DNA of 64,000 nt from LC029 sp036676475 (GTDB lineage: Bacteria; Bacillota; Bacilli; Aneurinibacillales; RAOX-1), in NCBI GenBank assembly GCA_036676475.1, contig JAKFCU010000113.1, positions 9,236 through 73,235 on the forward strand, given 5' to 3'. The notes under the pieces were generated by a model. That model made no database searches. It was not told where the DNA came from and was given only the letters and a program-made list of their open reading frames with translations. Each line of letters starts with the position of its first letter. Position 1 is the stretch's first letter. Positions 7,179-17,100 of the stretch are shown here, in pieces. The position numbers were made by a program, and so were the translations under genes.

Positions 7179-8462
7179 ATGAACAATAGTATTCGTTTTG
7201 GCCTGCAGAAAAAGATTGTGTTAGGGATCACGGTGTTGTCGGCCCTAACGTATGGGACGAGCTTCTTTATTTTGACCTTTTTATCAGATTATTTTCTTCA
7301 GTATGTGCATCCCATGGTTTTTCAAGGGACTGTTTTATTAATGGGGGTTTTATGGTCTGCTTTCTTCGGATGGATTGCCGCTCGCATTTTGACTAAGCCT
7401 ATTGTTCAATTGGAAAGAACAGCCGAAAAGGTTTCGACGGGTGACTTGCGTGTTCAAGTGGATATTCCGAAGGGAAATGATGAACTGCGTTCGTTAGCTC
7501 TTGCATTTGACCGGATGTTGAACAATTTGCAATCGATGGTGAAGGATATTGAAAATAACTTTCAGCAAACGGGAGATCATGTTCATGAATTGACGACAGC
7601 CTCTTATATTGCGGCCACTCAAACCGAACAAATCGGGATGACCATTGATGACATTGCAAGAGGGGCCATGATGCAATCCGCGGCCACGTTGCATATGGTC
7701 GATTCACTGGAGCAGCTAAACGGGATGGTCGGGGAAATAAAGGATCGTGCCGGCCTTACGCGTGGTTTATCAAAGGATATGGTACAAACGATAGAAACGA
7801 GCTCGAATGTAGTGAAAACGTTGATTCATGGTCTTCATCAATTATCTAAGGAAAGTCAGGCTTCGATTGAGGTGGTTTCCAAGCTTGATTTGCAAGCAAA
7901 AGAAATCGGCGAAATTTCCAAGCTTGTGGGAACGATGGCGGAGCAAACCAATTTGCTAGCTTTGAATGCTTCCATTGAAGCGGCCAGAGCGGGTGAGCAT
8001 GGTCGCGGTTTTGCTGTGGTGGCAGGAGAAGTTCGCAAGTTGGCTGATGAGAGTGGGAAGGCAGTTCAAGCGATTGATCGCTTAATCCATGAAATTCAGC
8101 AGGAAGTGGCTCTGGCGGTGAAACAGATACATGAGCAAGTGCGGATGGCCACTTCAGAATCCAAACGAGGGGAAGTAACGACCAAGGCGCTTTACGATGT
8201 CGGTGTCTCCGTTCAAGGAGTGGTCGAAGCGGTCGATCATATTGTCCAATTGGTGGTCGATCAAGCGGTGAACATGAAAACAACGTTGGATGAAGCACGG
8301 GAAGTGGCTCAGATTGCTGAAGAGGCTTCTTCAGGTTCACAATCTGTGGCTGTTGCTGCTCAAGATCAAACTGCTGCCATGGAGGAAATAGCAGCTGCTG
8401 GACAAATCCTACGTATGCAAGCCGAAAAGCTTCAGGAGAATATCTGTCGTTTTACTGTGTAA
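7179..8462 (+). CDS. Methyl-accepting chemotaxis-type sensory transducer
   Basis: A 427-residue protein. Two transmembrane helices (about 13-35 and 43-65) are separated by only a few residues, so there is almost no extracellular sensor. A HAMP domain (about 66-120) follows, then a long coiled-coil signalling domain with the hairpin tip LVGTMAEQTNLLALNASIEA. It therefore probably senses the membrane state, an internal cue, or a partner protein. It lies alone between ywlE and rpiB and is absent there in B. subtilis. The ATG at 7179 follows GGGGAGAA. Confidence 0.88.
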   Translation: MNNSIRFGLQKKIVLGITVLSALTYGTSFFILTFLSDYFLQYVHPMVFQGTVLLMGVLWSAFFGWIAARILTKPIVQLERTAEKVSTGDLRVQVDIPKGNDELRSLALAFDRMLNNLQSMVKDIENNFQQTGDHVHELTTASYIAATQTEQIGMTIDDIARGAMMQSAATLHMVDSLEQLNGMVGEIKDRAGLTRGLSKDMVQTIETSSNVVKTLIHGLHQLSKESQASIEVVSKLDLQAKEIGEISKLVGTMAEQTNLLALNASIEAARAGEHGRGFAVVAGEVRKLADESGKAVQAIDRLIHEIQQEVALAVKQIHEQVRMATSESKRGEVTTKALYDVGVSVQGVVEAVDHIVQLVVDQAVNMKTTLDEAREVAQIAEEASSGSQSVAVAAQDQTAAMEEIAAAGQILRMQAEKLQENICRFTV

Positions 8463-8573
8463 AATCCGAACATTTATGTTTGTATTGTATAATAACATTA
8501 AGAAAAATAGCTATGTGCTTTTTGAATAATAAGGTATAATAAGGATGTAATATTGAAAACGGAGGAGATCTCT

Positions 8574-9020
8574 TTGAAAATCGCACTTGGTGCCGATCAT
8601 GGCGGATACCAATTAAAGGGAGACATCAAGAAGCTTCTTGATTCTATGAATATAGCCTACGAGGATCTAGGTTGTGATTGTGAGCAATCGGTGGATTATC
8701 CGGATTATGCTCTTCCTGTTGCGGAAAAAGTAGCTTCGGGAGAATTTGATCGGGGAATTCTCGTTTGTGGAACAGGAATCGGGATGTCGATTGCTGCCAA
8801 TAAGGTAAAAGGTGTTCGTTGCGCGTTGGTGCATGATTTATTCTCTGCCAAAGCGACTCGCGAGCATAATGACTCTAATGTATTGGCTATGGGAGCTCGA
8901 GTGATTGGACCTGGGCTAGCTTTAGAAATCGTGAAGGTTTGGCTGGGTACGGAATTTGAAGGTGGCAGACATATGAACCGCATAGATAAGATTACTAAGA
9001 TTGAGGAAAGCTATGTCTAA
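8574..9020 (+). CDS. rpiB: Ribose-5-phosphate isomerase B
   Basis: A 148-residue RpiB/LacAB-family sugar isomerase with the start KIALGADHGGYQLK, the catalytic-loop cysteine in LVCGTGIGMSIAANK, and a conserved ALVHDLFSAKATREHND. It interconverts ribose 5-phosphate and ribulose 5-phosphate. I chose TTG 8574, 7 bp after GGAGGA, rather than an in-frame TTG 21 bp earlier, because family proteins begin MKIALG. It corresponds to B. subtilis YwlF and overlaps ywlG by 8 bp. Confidence 0.92.
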   Translation: MKIALGADHGGYQLKGDIKKLLDSMNIAYEDLGCDCEQSVDYPDYALPVAEKVASGEFDRGILVCGTGIGMSIAANKVKGVRCALVHDLFSAKATREHNDSNVLAMGARVIGPGLALEIVKVWLGTEFEGGRHMNRIDKITKIEESYV

Positions 9021-9585
9021 TTTGCAGCAATTGGAGCATGAGGTTCGGACGGTTGTCCGTGATCTGCTTTCCGCCTTTCCGTTAGGTCCCAAGCACATTC
9101 TGGTTCTGGGAACGAGCACAAGTGAAGTAATTGGTGAAAAAATCGGGACCGCAGGAAGTGGACAAGTTGCTGAAACGATTTTTCGAGTGTTGCAGGAAGT
9201 TCAAGCTGAGCGCTCCTTTCATCTTGCCTTTCAATGCTGTGAGCACTTAAATCGGGCATTAGTGGTGGAAAGAGAGACAGCAGAGTTCTTTCAACTCGAG
9301 GAAGTGACGGTGATTCCTGTATCGAAAGCAGGCGGTTCTATGGCGGCCTATGCTTTTTCAGAGTGGAGTGATCCCGTTGTTGTCGAGACTATTCAAGCCC
9401 ATGCGGGAATTGATATTGGAGATACCTTTATTGGTATGCACTTGAAGCCTGTGGCTGTTCCTTTGCGTCCTTCGATCCGAATGATCGGACAAGCCCATGT
9501 GACTATGGCGTATACAAGGCCAAGGCTAGTTGGGGGAAGCCGGGCAGTTTATGATCAGAATCAAGCAAATCTTAGCTGTACGTAA
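9013..9585 (+). CDS. ywlG: UPF0340 / TIGR01440 family protein YwlG
   Basis: A 190-residue protein of the conserved YwlG family, recognised by ILVLGTSTSEVIG, the central FQCCEHLNRALVVE and the C-terminal RPRLVGGSRAVYD. The molecular function is unknown. The CC and H residues in the central motif are invariant-looking and may bind metal or be catalytic (inference). The ATG at 9013 follows GAGGAAAG and overlaps the end of rpiB, indicating translational coupling. Position between rpiB and glyA is the same as in B. subtilis. Confidence 0.85.
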   Translation: MSNLQQLEHEVRTVVRDLLSAFPLGPKHILVLGTSTSEVIGEKIGTAGSGQVAETIFRVLQEVQAERSFHLAFQCCEHLNRALVVERETAEFFQLEEVTVIPVSKAGGSMAAYAFSEWSDPVVVETIQAHAGIDIGDTFIGMHLKPVAVPLRPSIRMIGQAHVTMAYTRPRLVGGSRAVYDQNQANLSCT

Positions 9586-9623
9586 AAAAATATAGAGTAT
9601 TATATACACGGAGGGAAAAATTC

Positions 9624-10877
9624 ATGTTTGAATATTTAACGAAGCAAGATCCGCAAGTAGCAGAAGCAATTAATCAAGAATTGGGTAGACAAAGAAACAA
9701 AATCGAATTAATTGCATCCGAAAACTTTGTTAGCGAAGCGGTATTAGAAGCTCTTGGCACAGTTTTAACGAATAAATATGCCGAAGGCTATCCGGGTCGT
9801 CGTTACTATGGCGGTTGTGAATATGTAGACGTGGTAGAGGATTTGGCTCGTGATCGTGCGAAGCAATTGTTCGGAGCGGAACATGCCAATGTTCAGCCTC
9901 ATTCCGGGGCTCAAGCGAATATGGGTGTCTATTTTACCATTCTAAAGCCAGGAGATACCGTTCTAGGGATGAATCTTTCTCACGGCGGTCACTTGACTCA
10001 TGGAAGTCCGGTGAACTTCTCCGGTACACTTTATAATTTTGTGGAGTATGGAGTAACAGAAGATACCAATGTCATCGATTATGAGGATGTTCGTGCGAAA
10101 GCTTTGGAAAATAAGCCTAAGCTGATCGTGGCAGGGGCAAGTGCTTATCCACGGGAGATCGATTTTCCTCGTATGCGTGAAATCGCTGATGAAGTAGGCG
10201 CTTATTTCATGGTGGATATGGCTCATATTGCTGGCTTGGTTGCTACCGGTCATCATCCGAATCCGGTTCCCCATGCGCACTTTGTAACTACAACAACTCA
10301 CAAGACTCTTCGCGGACCTCGTGGAGGGATGATTCTTTGCAAAGAGGAATTTGCCAAGGCGATTGATAAATCGATGTTCCCTGGTGTTCAAGGCGGTCCA
10401 TTAATGCATGTGATTGCTGCAAAAGCGGTGGCTTTTGGAGAGGCGCTTAAGCCGGAATTCAAAAATTACAGTGAAAACGTTGTAAAGAATGCTCATCAAT
10501 TAGCTGCTTCTTTGAAGGAAGAAGGATTGAAGCTCGTTTCTGATGGTACTGACAATCATTTAGTGCTAATCGATGTTCGCAATCTGAACTTAACCGGTAA
10601 AGAAGCCGAACATCTGTTGGATGAAGTGGGTGTAACGACGAATAAAAATACCATTCCATTTGACCCGGCCAGCCCATTTGTAACAAGTGGTGTGCGTATT
10701 GGTACGCCGGCTGTGACTTCTCGCGGATTTAATCAAGAGTCGATGAAGGAAGTAGCGGCTATTATCGCGTTGACATTGAAAAATCCACAGGATGAAGCGA
10801 AGAAGGAAGAAGCACGGACAAGGATTGCAGCGCTGTGTGAGAAATTCCCGTTATATCCGGATATGAAATTGCTTTAA
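9624..10877 (+). CDS. glyA: Serine hydroxymethyltransferase
   Basis: A 417-residue PLP enzyme. Lys227 in TTTHKTLRGPRGG forms the Schiff base. SENFVSEAV and YAEGYPGRRYYGG are the substrate/PLP motifs near the N-terminus. It converts serine and THF to glycine and 5,10-methylene-THF, feeding the methylene-THF reductase encoded at 1720. The length is standard for the family. The ATG at 9624 follows GGAGGG, and an intrinsic terminator follows the stop. Confidence 0.96.
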   Translation: MFEYLTKQDPQVAEAINQELGRQRNKIELIASENFVSEAVLEALGTVLTNKYAEGYPGRRYYGGCEYVDVVEDLARDRAKQLFGAEHANVQPHSGAQANMGVYFTILKPGDTVLGMNLSHGGHLTHGSPVNFSGTLYNFVEYGVTEDTNVIDYEDVRAKALENKPKLIVAGASAYPREIDFPRMREIADEVGAYFMVDMAHIAGLVATGHHPNPVPHAHFVTTTTHKTLRGPRGGMILCKEEFAKAIDKSMFPGVQGGPLMHVIAAKAVAFGEALKPEFKNYSENVVKNAHQLAASLKEEGLKLVSDGTDNHLVLIDVRNLNLTGKEAEHLLDEVGVTTNKNTIPFDPASPFVTSGVRIGTPAVTSRGFNQESMKEVAAIIALTLKNPQDEAKKEEARTRIAALCEKFPLYPDMKLL

Positions 10878-10884
10878 TAGAGGA

Positions 10885-10916
10885 AAAGCTAAGTCGATAC
10901 AGGCTTAGCTTTTTTG
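10885..10916 (+). terminator. glyA terminator
   Basis: AAGCTAAG pairs with CTTAGCTT across a short loop and is followed by TTTTT. It closes the ywl-glyA transcription unit. Confidence 0.85.
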
Positions 10917-11016
10917 TTTATGTGGCATGCTGTTTGGGAGGCAAATATTTATATAAGGACCAATAATTGGGCAAAAATAGGAATTCATTGTGCGAGCTCC
11001 AGAGGAGAGATGAAAA

Positions 11017-11163
11017 GTGAAGTCCAGTCTATGGGAGCAGTTTCAAAAACGGCAGCAGGAGTTAATGTTAGCTCAAACGGAAGAGGATGCGAAACGCATC
11101 AATCAGCAGATTACGATGCTTCTTAATTTGTTGGAGAATGATGAGGAGGATCAAGAGGTATAG
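11017..11163 (+). CDS. Small conserved-looking protein, 48 aa, unknown function
   Basis: GTG 11017 follows GAGGAGAG (11002-11009) at normal spacing and opens a 48-residue frame ending at TAG 11161. The product is acidic and strongly amphipathic-helical (KSSLWEQFQKRQQELM, then INQQITMLLNLLEND), with no cysteines or membrane segment. A competing frame from ATG 11010 gives a composition unlike a protein and lacks regular structure, so I prefer this one. It lies alone between glyA and upp. It could be a small helical adaptor, but no function is assigned. Confidence 0.5.
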   Translation: MKSSLWEQFQKRQQELMLAQTEEDAKRINQQITMLLNLLENDEEDQEV

Positions 11164-11189
11164 GGTTGATGGGGTAAAAAGGTGAGGAT

Positions 11190-11211
11190 CACTTTTATAG
11201 AATGTTGTGGG
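11190..11211 (-). repeat. Family A repeat, copy 2 (inverted)
   Basis: CACTTTTATAG followed by AATGTTGTGGG is the reverse complement of the family A form with two internal changes. It lies in the upp upstream region, 48 bp before a TATAAT. Confidence 0.7.
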
Positions 11212-11255
11212 AAGTTAATGTCACGGAAACTTCTCTTTCTGCTTTTCTCTTAAAG

Positions 11256-11264
11256 TGGTATAAT
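11256..11264 (+). promoter_or_regulatory. Probable upp promoter (extended -10)
   Basis: TGGTATAAT fits an extended -10 (TGnTATAAT) for sigma-A. No good -35 is seen 17 bp upstream, which an extended -10 can tolerate. The upp start codon is 64 bp downstream. Confidence 0.5.
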
Positions 11265-11327
11265 ATTTCCCGACATGAATAGGTTTTACGGAGTACATAA
11301 TATAAATAGCATAGGAGGTAATTATCT

Positions 11328-11957
11328 ATGGCAAATTTATATGTTTTTGATCACCCGCTCATTCAGCACAAACTTACATACATACGTGATAAAAGTACGG
11401 GAACGAAGGAGTTCCGCGAATTGGTAGATGAAGTAGCCATGTTAATGGCTTATGAAATCACTAGAGATCTTCCATTGGTCGAAGTAGAGGTCCAAACACC
11501 AGTTACGATTTGTAAATCCAATGTGATTGCAGGAAAGAAACTAGGCTTGGTTCCGATTCTCCGTGCCGGCATAGGGATGGTAGACGGCGTTCTTAAATTA
11601 ATCCCAGCGGCGAAAGTGGGGCATGTCGGGTTATACCGTGATCCGGACACGTTGGAGCCTGTGGAGTACTATGTCAAGTTGCCAACCGATGTAGAAGAAC
11701 GTGATCTTATTGTGATTGATCCGATGCTTGCAACGGGTGGTTCTGCGGTTGCTGCATTGACATCCATTAAAAATCGTGGCGCCCGAAATATTAAGCTGAT
11801 GTGCTTAATCGCTGCTCCGGAAGGCATTCAACGGGTCCAAGAGGATCATCCAGATGTGGATATTTATGTTGCGGCAGTAGATGAAAAGTTAAACGACCAC
11901 GGTTATATCGTTCCGGGCTTAGGAGATGCTGGAGACCGTCTATTCGGAACGAAATAG
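11328..11957 (+). CDS. upp: Uracil phosphoribosyltransferase
   Basis: A 209-residue type I PRTase with the PRPP-binding loop DPMLATGGSAVAAL and the uracil-binding C-terminal YIVPGLGDAGDR. It salvages uracil to UMP using PRPP. Length and ends match the family exactly. The ATG at 11328 follows AGGAGGT. It is followed 15 bp later by mnaA, suggesting cotranscription. The glyA-upp adjacency is conserved in Bacillales. Confidence 0.96.
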   Translation: MANLYVFDHPLIQHKLTYIRDKSTGTKEFRELVDEVAMLMAYEITRDLPLVEVEVQTPVTICKSNVIAGKKLGLVPILRAGIGMVDGVLKLIPAAKVGHVGLYRDPDTLEPVEYYVKLPTDVEERDLIVIDPMLATGGSAVAALTSIKNRGARNIKLMCLIAAPEGIQRVQEDHPDVDIYVAAVDEKLNDHGYIVPGLGDAGDRLFGTK

Positions 11958-11972
11958 AGGAGCGGGGAAACG

Positions 11973-13103
11973 ATGAAGAAAAAAATTATGACTATTTTTG
12001 GGACAAGACCGGAAGCGATCAAAATGGCACCACTTGTTCACGAGTTAAAAAAATATGATCAGCTTGAACCGATTGTATGTGTGACGGCACAGCATCGACA
12101 AATGTTAGATCAGGTTCTGGATATTTTCGAAATTCAGCCTGATCATGACTTGAATATAATGAAAGACCGTCAAACCCTGATCGATGTGACTACCCGTGCA
12201 TTGGAAGGGTTGGACAAGGTAATGAAAGAAGTCCAACCGGACATGGTGTTGGTTCATGGGGATACATCAACCACTTTTGTTGCCAGTTTGGCTGCTTTGT
12301 ACAATCAAGTGTCCATCGGTCATGTGGAAGCGGGTCTAAGGACCAATAATAAATACTCACCTTATCCTGAAGAAATGAATCGTCAATTGACCGGGGTGAT
12401 GGCCGATCTGCATTTTGCTCCTACCCATGTATCAGAGAATAATCTTCTAAGAGAAAATAAGTCTGAGGACGCCATCTATGTAACGGGGAATACGGTCATT
12501 GATGCCCAAAAAACAACGGTTCGAGAGGATTATTCCCACCCGGTTCTGGAGGAACTGGCAGGTCTTCGGCTTGTTCTGATGACAGCTCATCGTCGGGAAA
12601 ACCTGGGGGAACCGATGCGCGGCATGTTTCGGGCGATACGTCGTTTAGTGGACACGCATGAGGATATTGCGGTGGTCTATCCCGTACATCTTAATCCTTT
12701 GGTGAAGGAAGCAGCAAATGAGATCTTAGGAGATCATCCGCGTATCCGTTTGATCGAGCCATTAGATGTGGTGGACTTCCATAACTTTATGTCCCGCTCT
12801 TATTTGATTCTGACTGACTCTGGTGGAGTCCAAGAGGAAGCTCCGGCTTTCGGTGTTCCTGTCCTGGTTTTGCGGGATACGACTGAGCGACCGGAAGGAA
12901 TTGAAGCGGGAACGCTGAAGTTAGCGGGTACAAACGAAGAGGTTATCTTTGGTCTGGCCCATGAGCTTTTGACGGATGAACAAGCTTATTCTAGCATGTC
13001 AAAAGCCGTTAACCCCTACGGGGATGGGGAAGCTTCTCGCCGAATTGCGGAAGCCATTTTATATTATTATGGATACCGGAAGGAACGTCCGGAATCCTTC
13101 TAG
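11973..13103 (+). CDS. mnaA: UDP-N-acetylglucosamine 2-epimerase (non-hydrolysing)
   Basis: A 376-residue WecB/MnaA protein: it starts with IFGTRPEAIKMAPL and contains VHGDTSTTF, GHVEAGLRT, TAHRRENLG and the UDP-binding LTDSGGVQEEAP near residue 285. It interconverts UDP-GlcNAc and UDP-ManNAc, the donor for teichoic-acid linkage units or secondary cell-wall polymers. SLH proteins in this genome (14191, 59479) typically bind pyruvylated ManNAc-containing wall polymers, so a ManNAc route fits. It is followed by an intrinsic terminator. Confidence 0.95.
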   Translation: MKKKIMTIFGTRPEAIKMAPLVHELKKYDQLEPIVCVTAQHRQMLDQVLDIFEIQPDHDLNIMKDRQTLIDVTTRALEGLDKVMKEVQPDMVLVHGDTSTTFVASLAALYNQVSIGHVEAGLRTNNKYSPYPEEMNRQLTGVMADLHFAPTHVSENNLLRENKSEDAIYVTGNTVIDAQKTTVREDYSHPVLEELAGLRLVLMTAHRRENLGEPMRGMFRAIRRLVDTHEDIAVVYPVHLNPLVKEAANEILGDHPRIRLIEPLDVVDFHNFMSRSYLILTDSGGVQEEAPAFGVPVLVLRDTTERPEGIEAGTLKLAGTNEEVIFGLAHELLTDEQAYSSMSKAVNPYGDGEASRRIAEAILYYYGYRKERPESF

Positions 13104-13115
13104 ACAAATTTCGTG

Positions 13116-13148
13116 GAGACATCTCATGTTTATGGGGTGTCTCTTTTT
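13116..13148 (+). terminator. mnaA terminator
   Basis: GAGACATC pairs with GGTGTCTC (one wobble) across a 14-base loop, followed by TTTTT. Confidence 0.75.
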
Positions 13149-13159
13149 ACTATGGATAG

Positions 13160-13181
13160 CACTTTTAAACGATGTTGTGGG
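13160..13181 (-). repeat. Family A repeat, copy 3 (left end of the IS-like element)
   Basis: CACTTTTAAACG then ATGTTGTGGG, inverted relative to copy 4. The pairing of copies 3 and 4 around a transposase-like gene identifies family A as IS terminal repeats. Confidence 0.8.
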
Positions 13182-13211
13182 TTGGGAGGGATGCAGATGA
13201 GGGGATATTCA

Positions 13212-13898
13212 TTAAAAGCCCTCTCGTACCGATTGATAGGTTTGTTCTAACGAAACAGAGCAAGCTTGTACAATCAGATGTTTCATCTGATCCAGAGGTA
13301 GTTCTTTAGGGAGATTTTCTAGGAAGCGAAACCAGGCAAGATAACGATTTAGATATTTAATACAGATTAAATGGTAATAGGACATCCAGTCTTTGAATTT
13401 TTGCTGTTGAAGGAGATTCATTCCGGGAAGACGAAGCGGGATGCGGTAGCGGAAGGTGATAAAGTGTGATGTCCAATTGACTGGCAAAGTTTTAGGAGTA
13501 AATTGATGCAGTGCGCGTTGTTTTTCGAGCTGTTGAAGGACGTGAATGATTTTATGACGCCAATAAAAAGCGGTGACATAAGAAATTCCAACATGGACAG
13601 CAGATAGATGGAGCGAAAAGCCGCCAATAACACAAAGCAGAAATTCGATAAATTGGTGTGGTAAATGGAGATAGTGCAGAGGTGTGTGGGTAAGGTCATT
13701 GAAGGTTCTAGAGCAATTCTTGCATTTGTATCGTTGGCGATCTCGGTACTTTCCATGAAGGACAAGATGGTGGCTATGGCAGTGGGGGCAGGAAAGGCTA
13801 TGTTTTTGCTTATGGGCAAAGAGTGATTTCAGGATAAGCTGGTAAGTTTCATCATTAGAGTAGCGACGGAACTGTAGTTTATTGGGTCTTTTTAACAA
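13212..13898 (-). CDS. Truncated IS1595/IS1-like transposase, zinc-ribbon and helix-turn-helix remnant
   Basis: A 228-residue protein. Residues about 37-70 form a zinc ribbon (CPHC and CKNC pairs) with the IS1595-type motif RQRYKCKNCSRTFNDLT. A helix-turn-helix region follows (about 80-115). The DDE/ISXO2-like catalytic domain expected next, with its DET-type motif, is absent. The C-terminal part has only YLNRYLAWFRFLENL, which resembles the end of such transposases. An internal deletion of the core is likely. TTG 13898 follows AGGAGG. It could bind its own terminal repeats as a repressor or be a decayed relic. Confidence 0.6.
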   Translation of the reverse strand: MLKRPNKLQFRRYSNDETYQLILKSLFAHKQKHSLSCPHCHSHHLVLHGKYRDRQRYKCKNCSRTFNDLTHTPLHYLHLPHQFIEFLLCVIGGFSLHLSAVHVGISYVTAFYWRHKIIHVLQQLEKQRALHQFTPKTLPVNWTSHFITFRYRIPLRLPGMNLLQQQKFKDWMSYYHLICIKYLNRYLAWFRFLENLPKELPLDQMKHLIVQACSVSLEQTYQSVREGF

Positions 13899-13962
13899 AG
13901 GGGGCCTCCTCTACATTGAGATCATATGTTCCTATTTTAACACGCGACAACAGGGGTGTCTA

Positions 13963-13985
13963 CCCACAACATTGTTTAAAAGTGG
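13963..13985 (+). repeat. Family A repeat, copy 4 (right end of the IS-like element)
   Basis: CCCACAACATTG followed by TTTAAAAGTGG. It is nearly identical to copy 1, including flanking CTA before and GTTCGAAG after. Confidence 0.8.
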
Positions 13986-14190
13986 TATCGAGTTCGAAGG
14001 AACCACTCCCCCCTCGCTCTTTTCGTGGACCCCCTTTCATATCCTCTGATGCAATTCTATCCTCTCCACAGTACGACCCAATTCAACACCCCTTTTCCCT
14101 AATTAGGAAATTTTGGCGAAACATTCTCCTTTCTATCACGTCTATACTAGGGTAGAAAAAGAAGATAGTTTAGGAGAGGAGTTTTACAGC

Positions 14191-17100
14191 ATGTTAAACC
14201 GGGGCAAGTATCGATCGGGAACAGCCTTTTCGCTCGTCCTCGCGATGCTGTTTTCCATTGTGCTGCCTGCTTTTGCAGGGGCGGAAGACACGGCGACCCT
14301 ACCGATTCAGCTTGTTGATGAGCAAATCATCGGGGAAGGGGTGGTCCTGCAAACCTACAACAAAAAGATTAGTGGAAAAAACTCGCGGGTATGGGTGACT
14401 AAGGTGGATTTGAACAATCCCTATGCTCAAGTGAGGCCATTGTACGGGAAAAATGGGACATTTTCCACGAAGCAGACGGTAGAGGAAATGGCCAAGGAAA
14501 AGGGAGCTATTGCGGCGATCAATGCCGATTTTTTTAATATGAAAGATAATACGCCTTTTGGTATCGCCTTGGATCAGGGGAACATCATTTCTTCGATGGG
14601 GAGGATGCCTTACTGGTACAGCCTAGGGATTCTAGGGGATCGAACGGCGATTATCGACAGATTCAGCTACCAAGGGAAAGTAACGGCGGTAAGCGGCGCC
14701 AGCTTTGCGATACAAGGAGTCAATAAACTAGAATATAAATCCGCAGGCTACCAGAGCCATCAGGATCAAGTTAATCTTTATACGCCAGCTTTCGGTCCAA
14801 AAAGCTTAGGGCTACTCAAAGGCTTTGAAGATTATACCGAAGTGGTGGTAAAAGGTGATGTGGTGCAGGAAGTTCGGGTTAAGCAACCGGCTGCTGTTCT
14901 TCCCTCTGACGGGTATGTGCTGTGGGGGCATGGATCGGGTGCGAAGTTTTTGCAGGAACAGATGAAGGTGGGAGATCCTGTTCAGCTTGCCTCGACTCAT
15001 CTGTCCATGTCAGGAGCACAAGGATTGGATACAGCGATGGCTGGTCACGTCTTGCTAGTGGATAATGGTAAACCATTAGATGTCAGTGTCAACTCTATCA
15101 ACGGAAAGTTTTCCCGTTCTGGTGTCGGAGTCTCTCAAGATGGCAAAACTCTTTATCTTGTAGCCGTAGAAGGGCCTTCTAATGGGAGAGGCATGGTGTT
15201 AAAAGAGTTCTCCGTCGTATTAAAAGAGGTCGGCAGTTACCGGGCCTTCAATCTAGATGGCGGGGGATCTACCACTATGGTTGCGCGCAAACTAGCAGAA
15301 AACAATATCAGTCTATTGAATACTCCCGCCTATGGATCGCAGCGCAGGATTCCAACGGCGATTGGAGTGTTTAACACGGCACCAACCGGGGCTTTCCGAG
15401 ATTTTCGAATCGAAGGTCCAGCTCAAGTTTTAAAAGGATCCACAGCGGATTATAAAGTAAAAGGCTGGGATGAACACTTCCATCCATTTGCGGTTACCCT
15501 GCCGGAAGTGGTTTGGACCGGACAAGATGCATTTACGGGGAATAAGCTATTAGCAGTGACCTCAGGTGTTCAGGAGATTACGGCTGACTATCAAGGAGTT
15601 CAGCATACGAAAAAGATAGAAGTTATCGGGGCAGCCCATGTGGAAAAATTATTTGTGGAACCGTCCATAATTGCTGTGAATCAAGGACAGACCGTACCTT
15701 TTAAAGTAAAAGTAAAAACAAAGGCTGGACAAGTCCTAGAGGTTACCCCTCAAGGAGCCACGGCGAGCATTTCCAGTGAAATTGGAACCGTTCACGGATT
15801 TAACTTTACAGGAGGAACCACGGATGCTAAAGGAGAATTGGCTGTTAACTTTGATGGACTAGAGGTCAAGGTGCCTGTTTCCGTAGGAACGATCCCGCAG
15901 CCATTTGAGAGCTTTGATGCGCTCAAAGGAATCTATCATACGGCCAATCCGGCTGAAATCGCTAGTCATGGCAGCTTCTCACTAAGCCAAGAAAAACAAG
16001 CCGTCTACCGCACTGATAAAGGAGCGAAGCTGCAATATAATTTTGAAGCCGCTCCATGGGATGAAATTCGTGTGGCATATGGAATGCTAGGCGACAAACC
16101 GATTACTCTGCCAGGAACCCCGATTGGGGCAGGTCTATGGGTTTATGGGGACAACAGCAAGCATTGGCTGCGTTCGGAACTTATCGATGCCAATGGAAAA
16201 GTCCACTACATGACATTGGCGAAGGAAATCAATTTCAGCGGCTGGAACTACGTGATCGGAAACGTACCGCCGGAAGCGGTCTATCCGATTAAGATGAAGA
16301 GTATCTACGTCGTTAGCATGCCGGAAGGAGCAGACCAGCGTCCGCACAAAGGAACGATCTACTTTGATGAAATGACGCTGTATCAGCCGTATGATCCAGC
16401 CAAAGACACCAAGCCTGCAACGATCCAGGCAGGGGAAGCTTTCAATTTAAGTCAGGAAATCTCCGTGAAGCTGGACACGACAGCCCAAGTAGAACCGGTA
16501 TCGACCATTCCGCTTTATATGCCAGGGAAAAAGCCGGTGCTAAATGGACTGAAAATCTTAGTTGAACAGAATCCTAAAACCATAACTCTTACACCAAACC
16601 AATGGCCTGATCAACGGGGAGTAGGCCTTCTTTACCTGGATGAACAGCAAAAAACATCCCTTGAAGTGAAAGGCTCCCAACAGTCTAATGGAGACTATGT
16701 ATTCCCTATTCAACAGTGGGGAACCTACATCCCTTATTACTCAGTACAATCGAATCCATTTCGGGATGTAAAAGCAGGTATGTGGTATGAACCAGCTATT
16801 GTTCAGCTCCACGGCGAAGGCATTATCAATGGGATGTCCAAAGACCGTTTTGCTCCGGATGCCGTATTGACAAGAGCCCAATTCGTGACCTTATTAGGAA
16901 ATTGGTTGGGGTGGAAGGACGATGCTTCCATGAAGCTTGAATTCAAGGATGGCATTCCGACTTATGCTGTACCAGCCGTAAAAGTGGCCTTATCCAAAGG
17001 AATAGTCCAAGGTTTCCCTGGACAGCTCTTTAAACCGAATGATCCGTTGACCAGAGCGCAGATGGCCGTCATGCTTTATCGTGCCCTGCAGGATCGCGGA

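Larger units (their letters stand above)
13160..13984 (-). mobile_element. Degenerate IS1595-like insertion element with terminal inverted repeats
   Basis: An 825-bp unit is bounded by inverted copies of the family A repeat: CACTTTTAAAC at 13160, reading inward to ATGTTGTGGG, and the mirror copy at 13963-13984. It contains one gene, a zinc-ribbon transposase-like protein on the minus strand. The encoded protein lacks the DDE catalytic core, so the element is probably not self-mobile. No clear 8-bp target duplication is visible (ATGGATAG at the left, GTATCGAG at the right), which fits an old insertion. It lies between mnaA and the accessory block. Confidence 0.65.

Noticed and set aside
10914..11126. 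70-codon frame after glyA
   Set aside because: It overlaps the glyA terminator and the better-supported 48-aa frame, and has low-quality composition without a ribosome site at its start.
14113..14190. Upstream in-frame extension of the SLH glycosidase gene
   Set aside because: The ATG at 14191 has a clear ribosome site and a proper signal peptide; the extension would bury the signal sequence.
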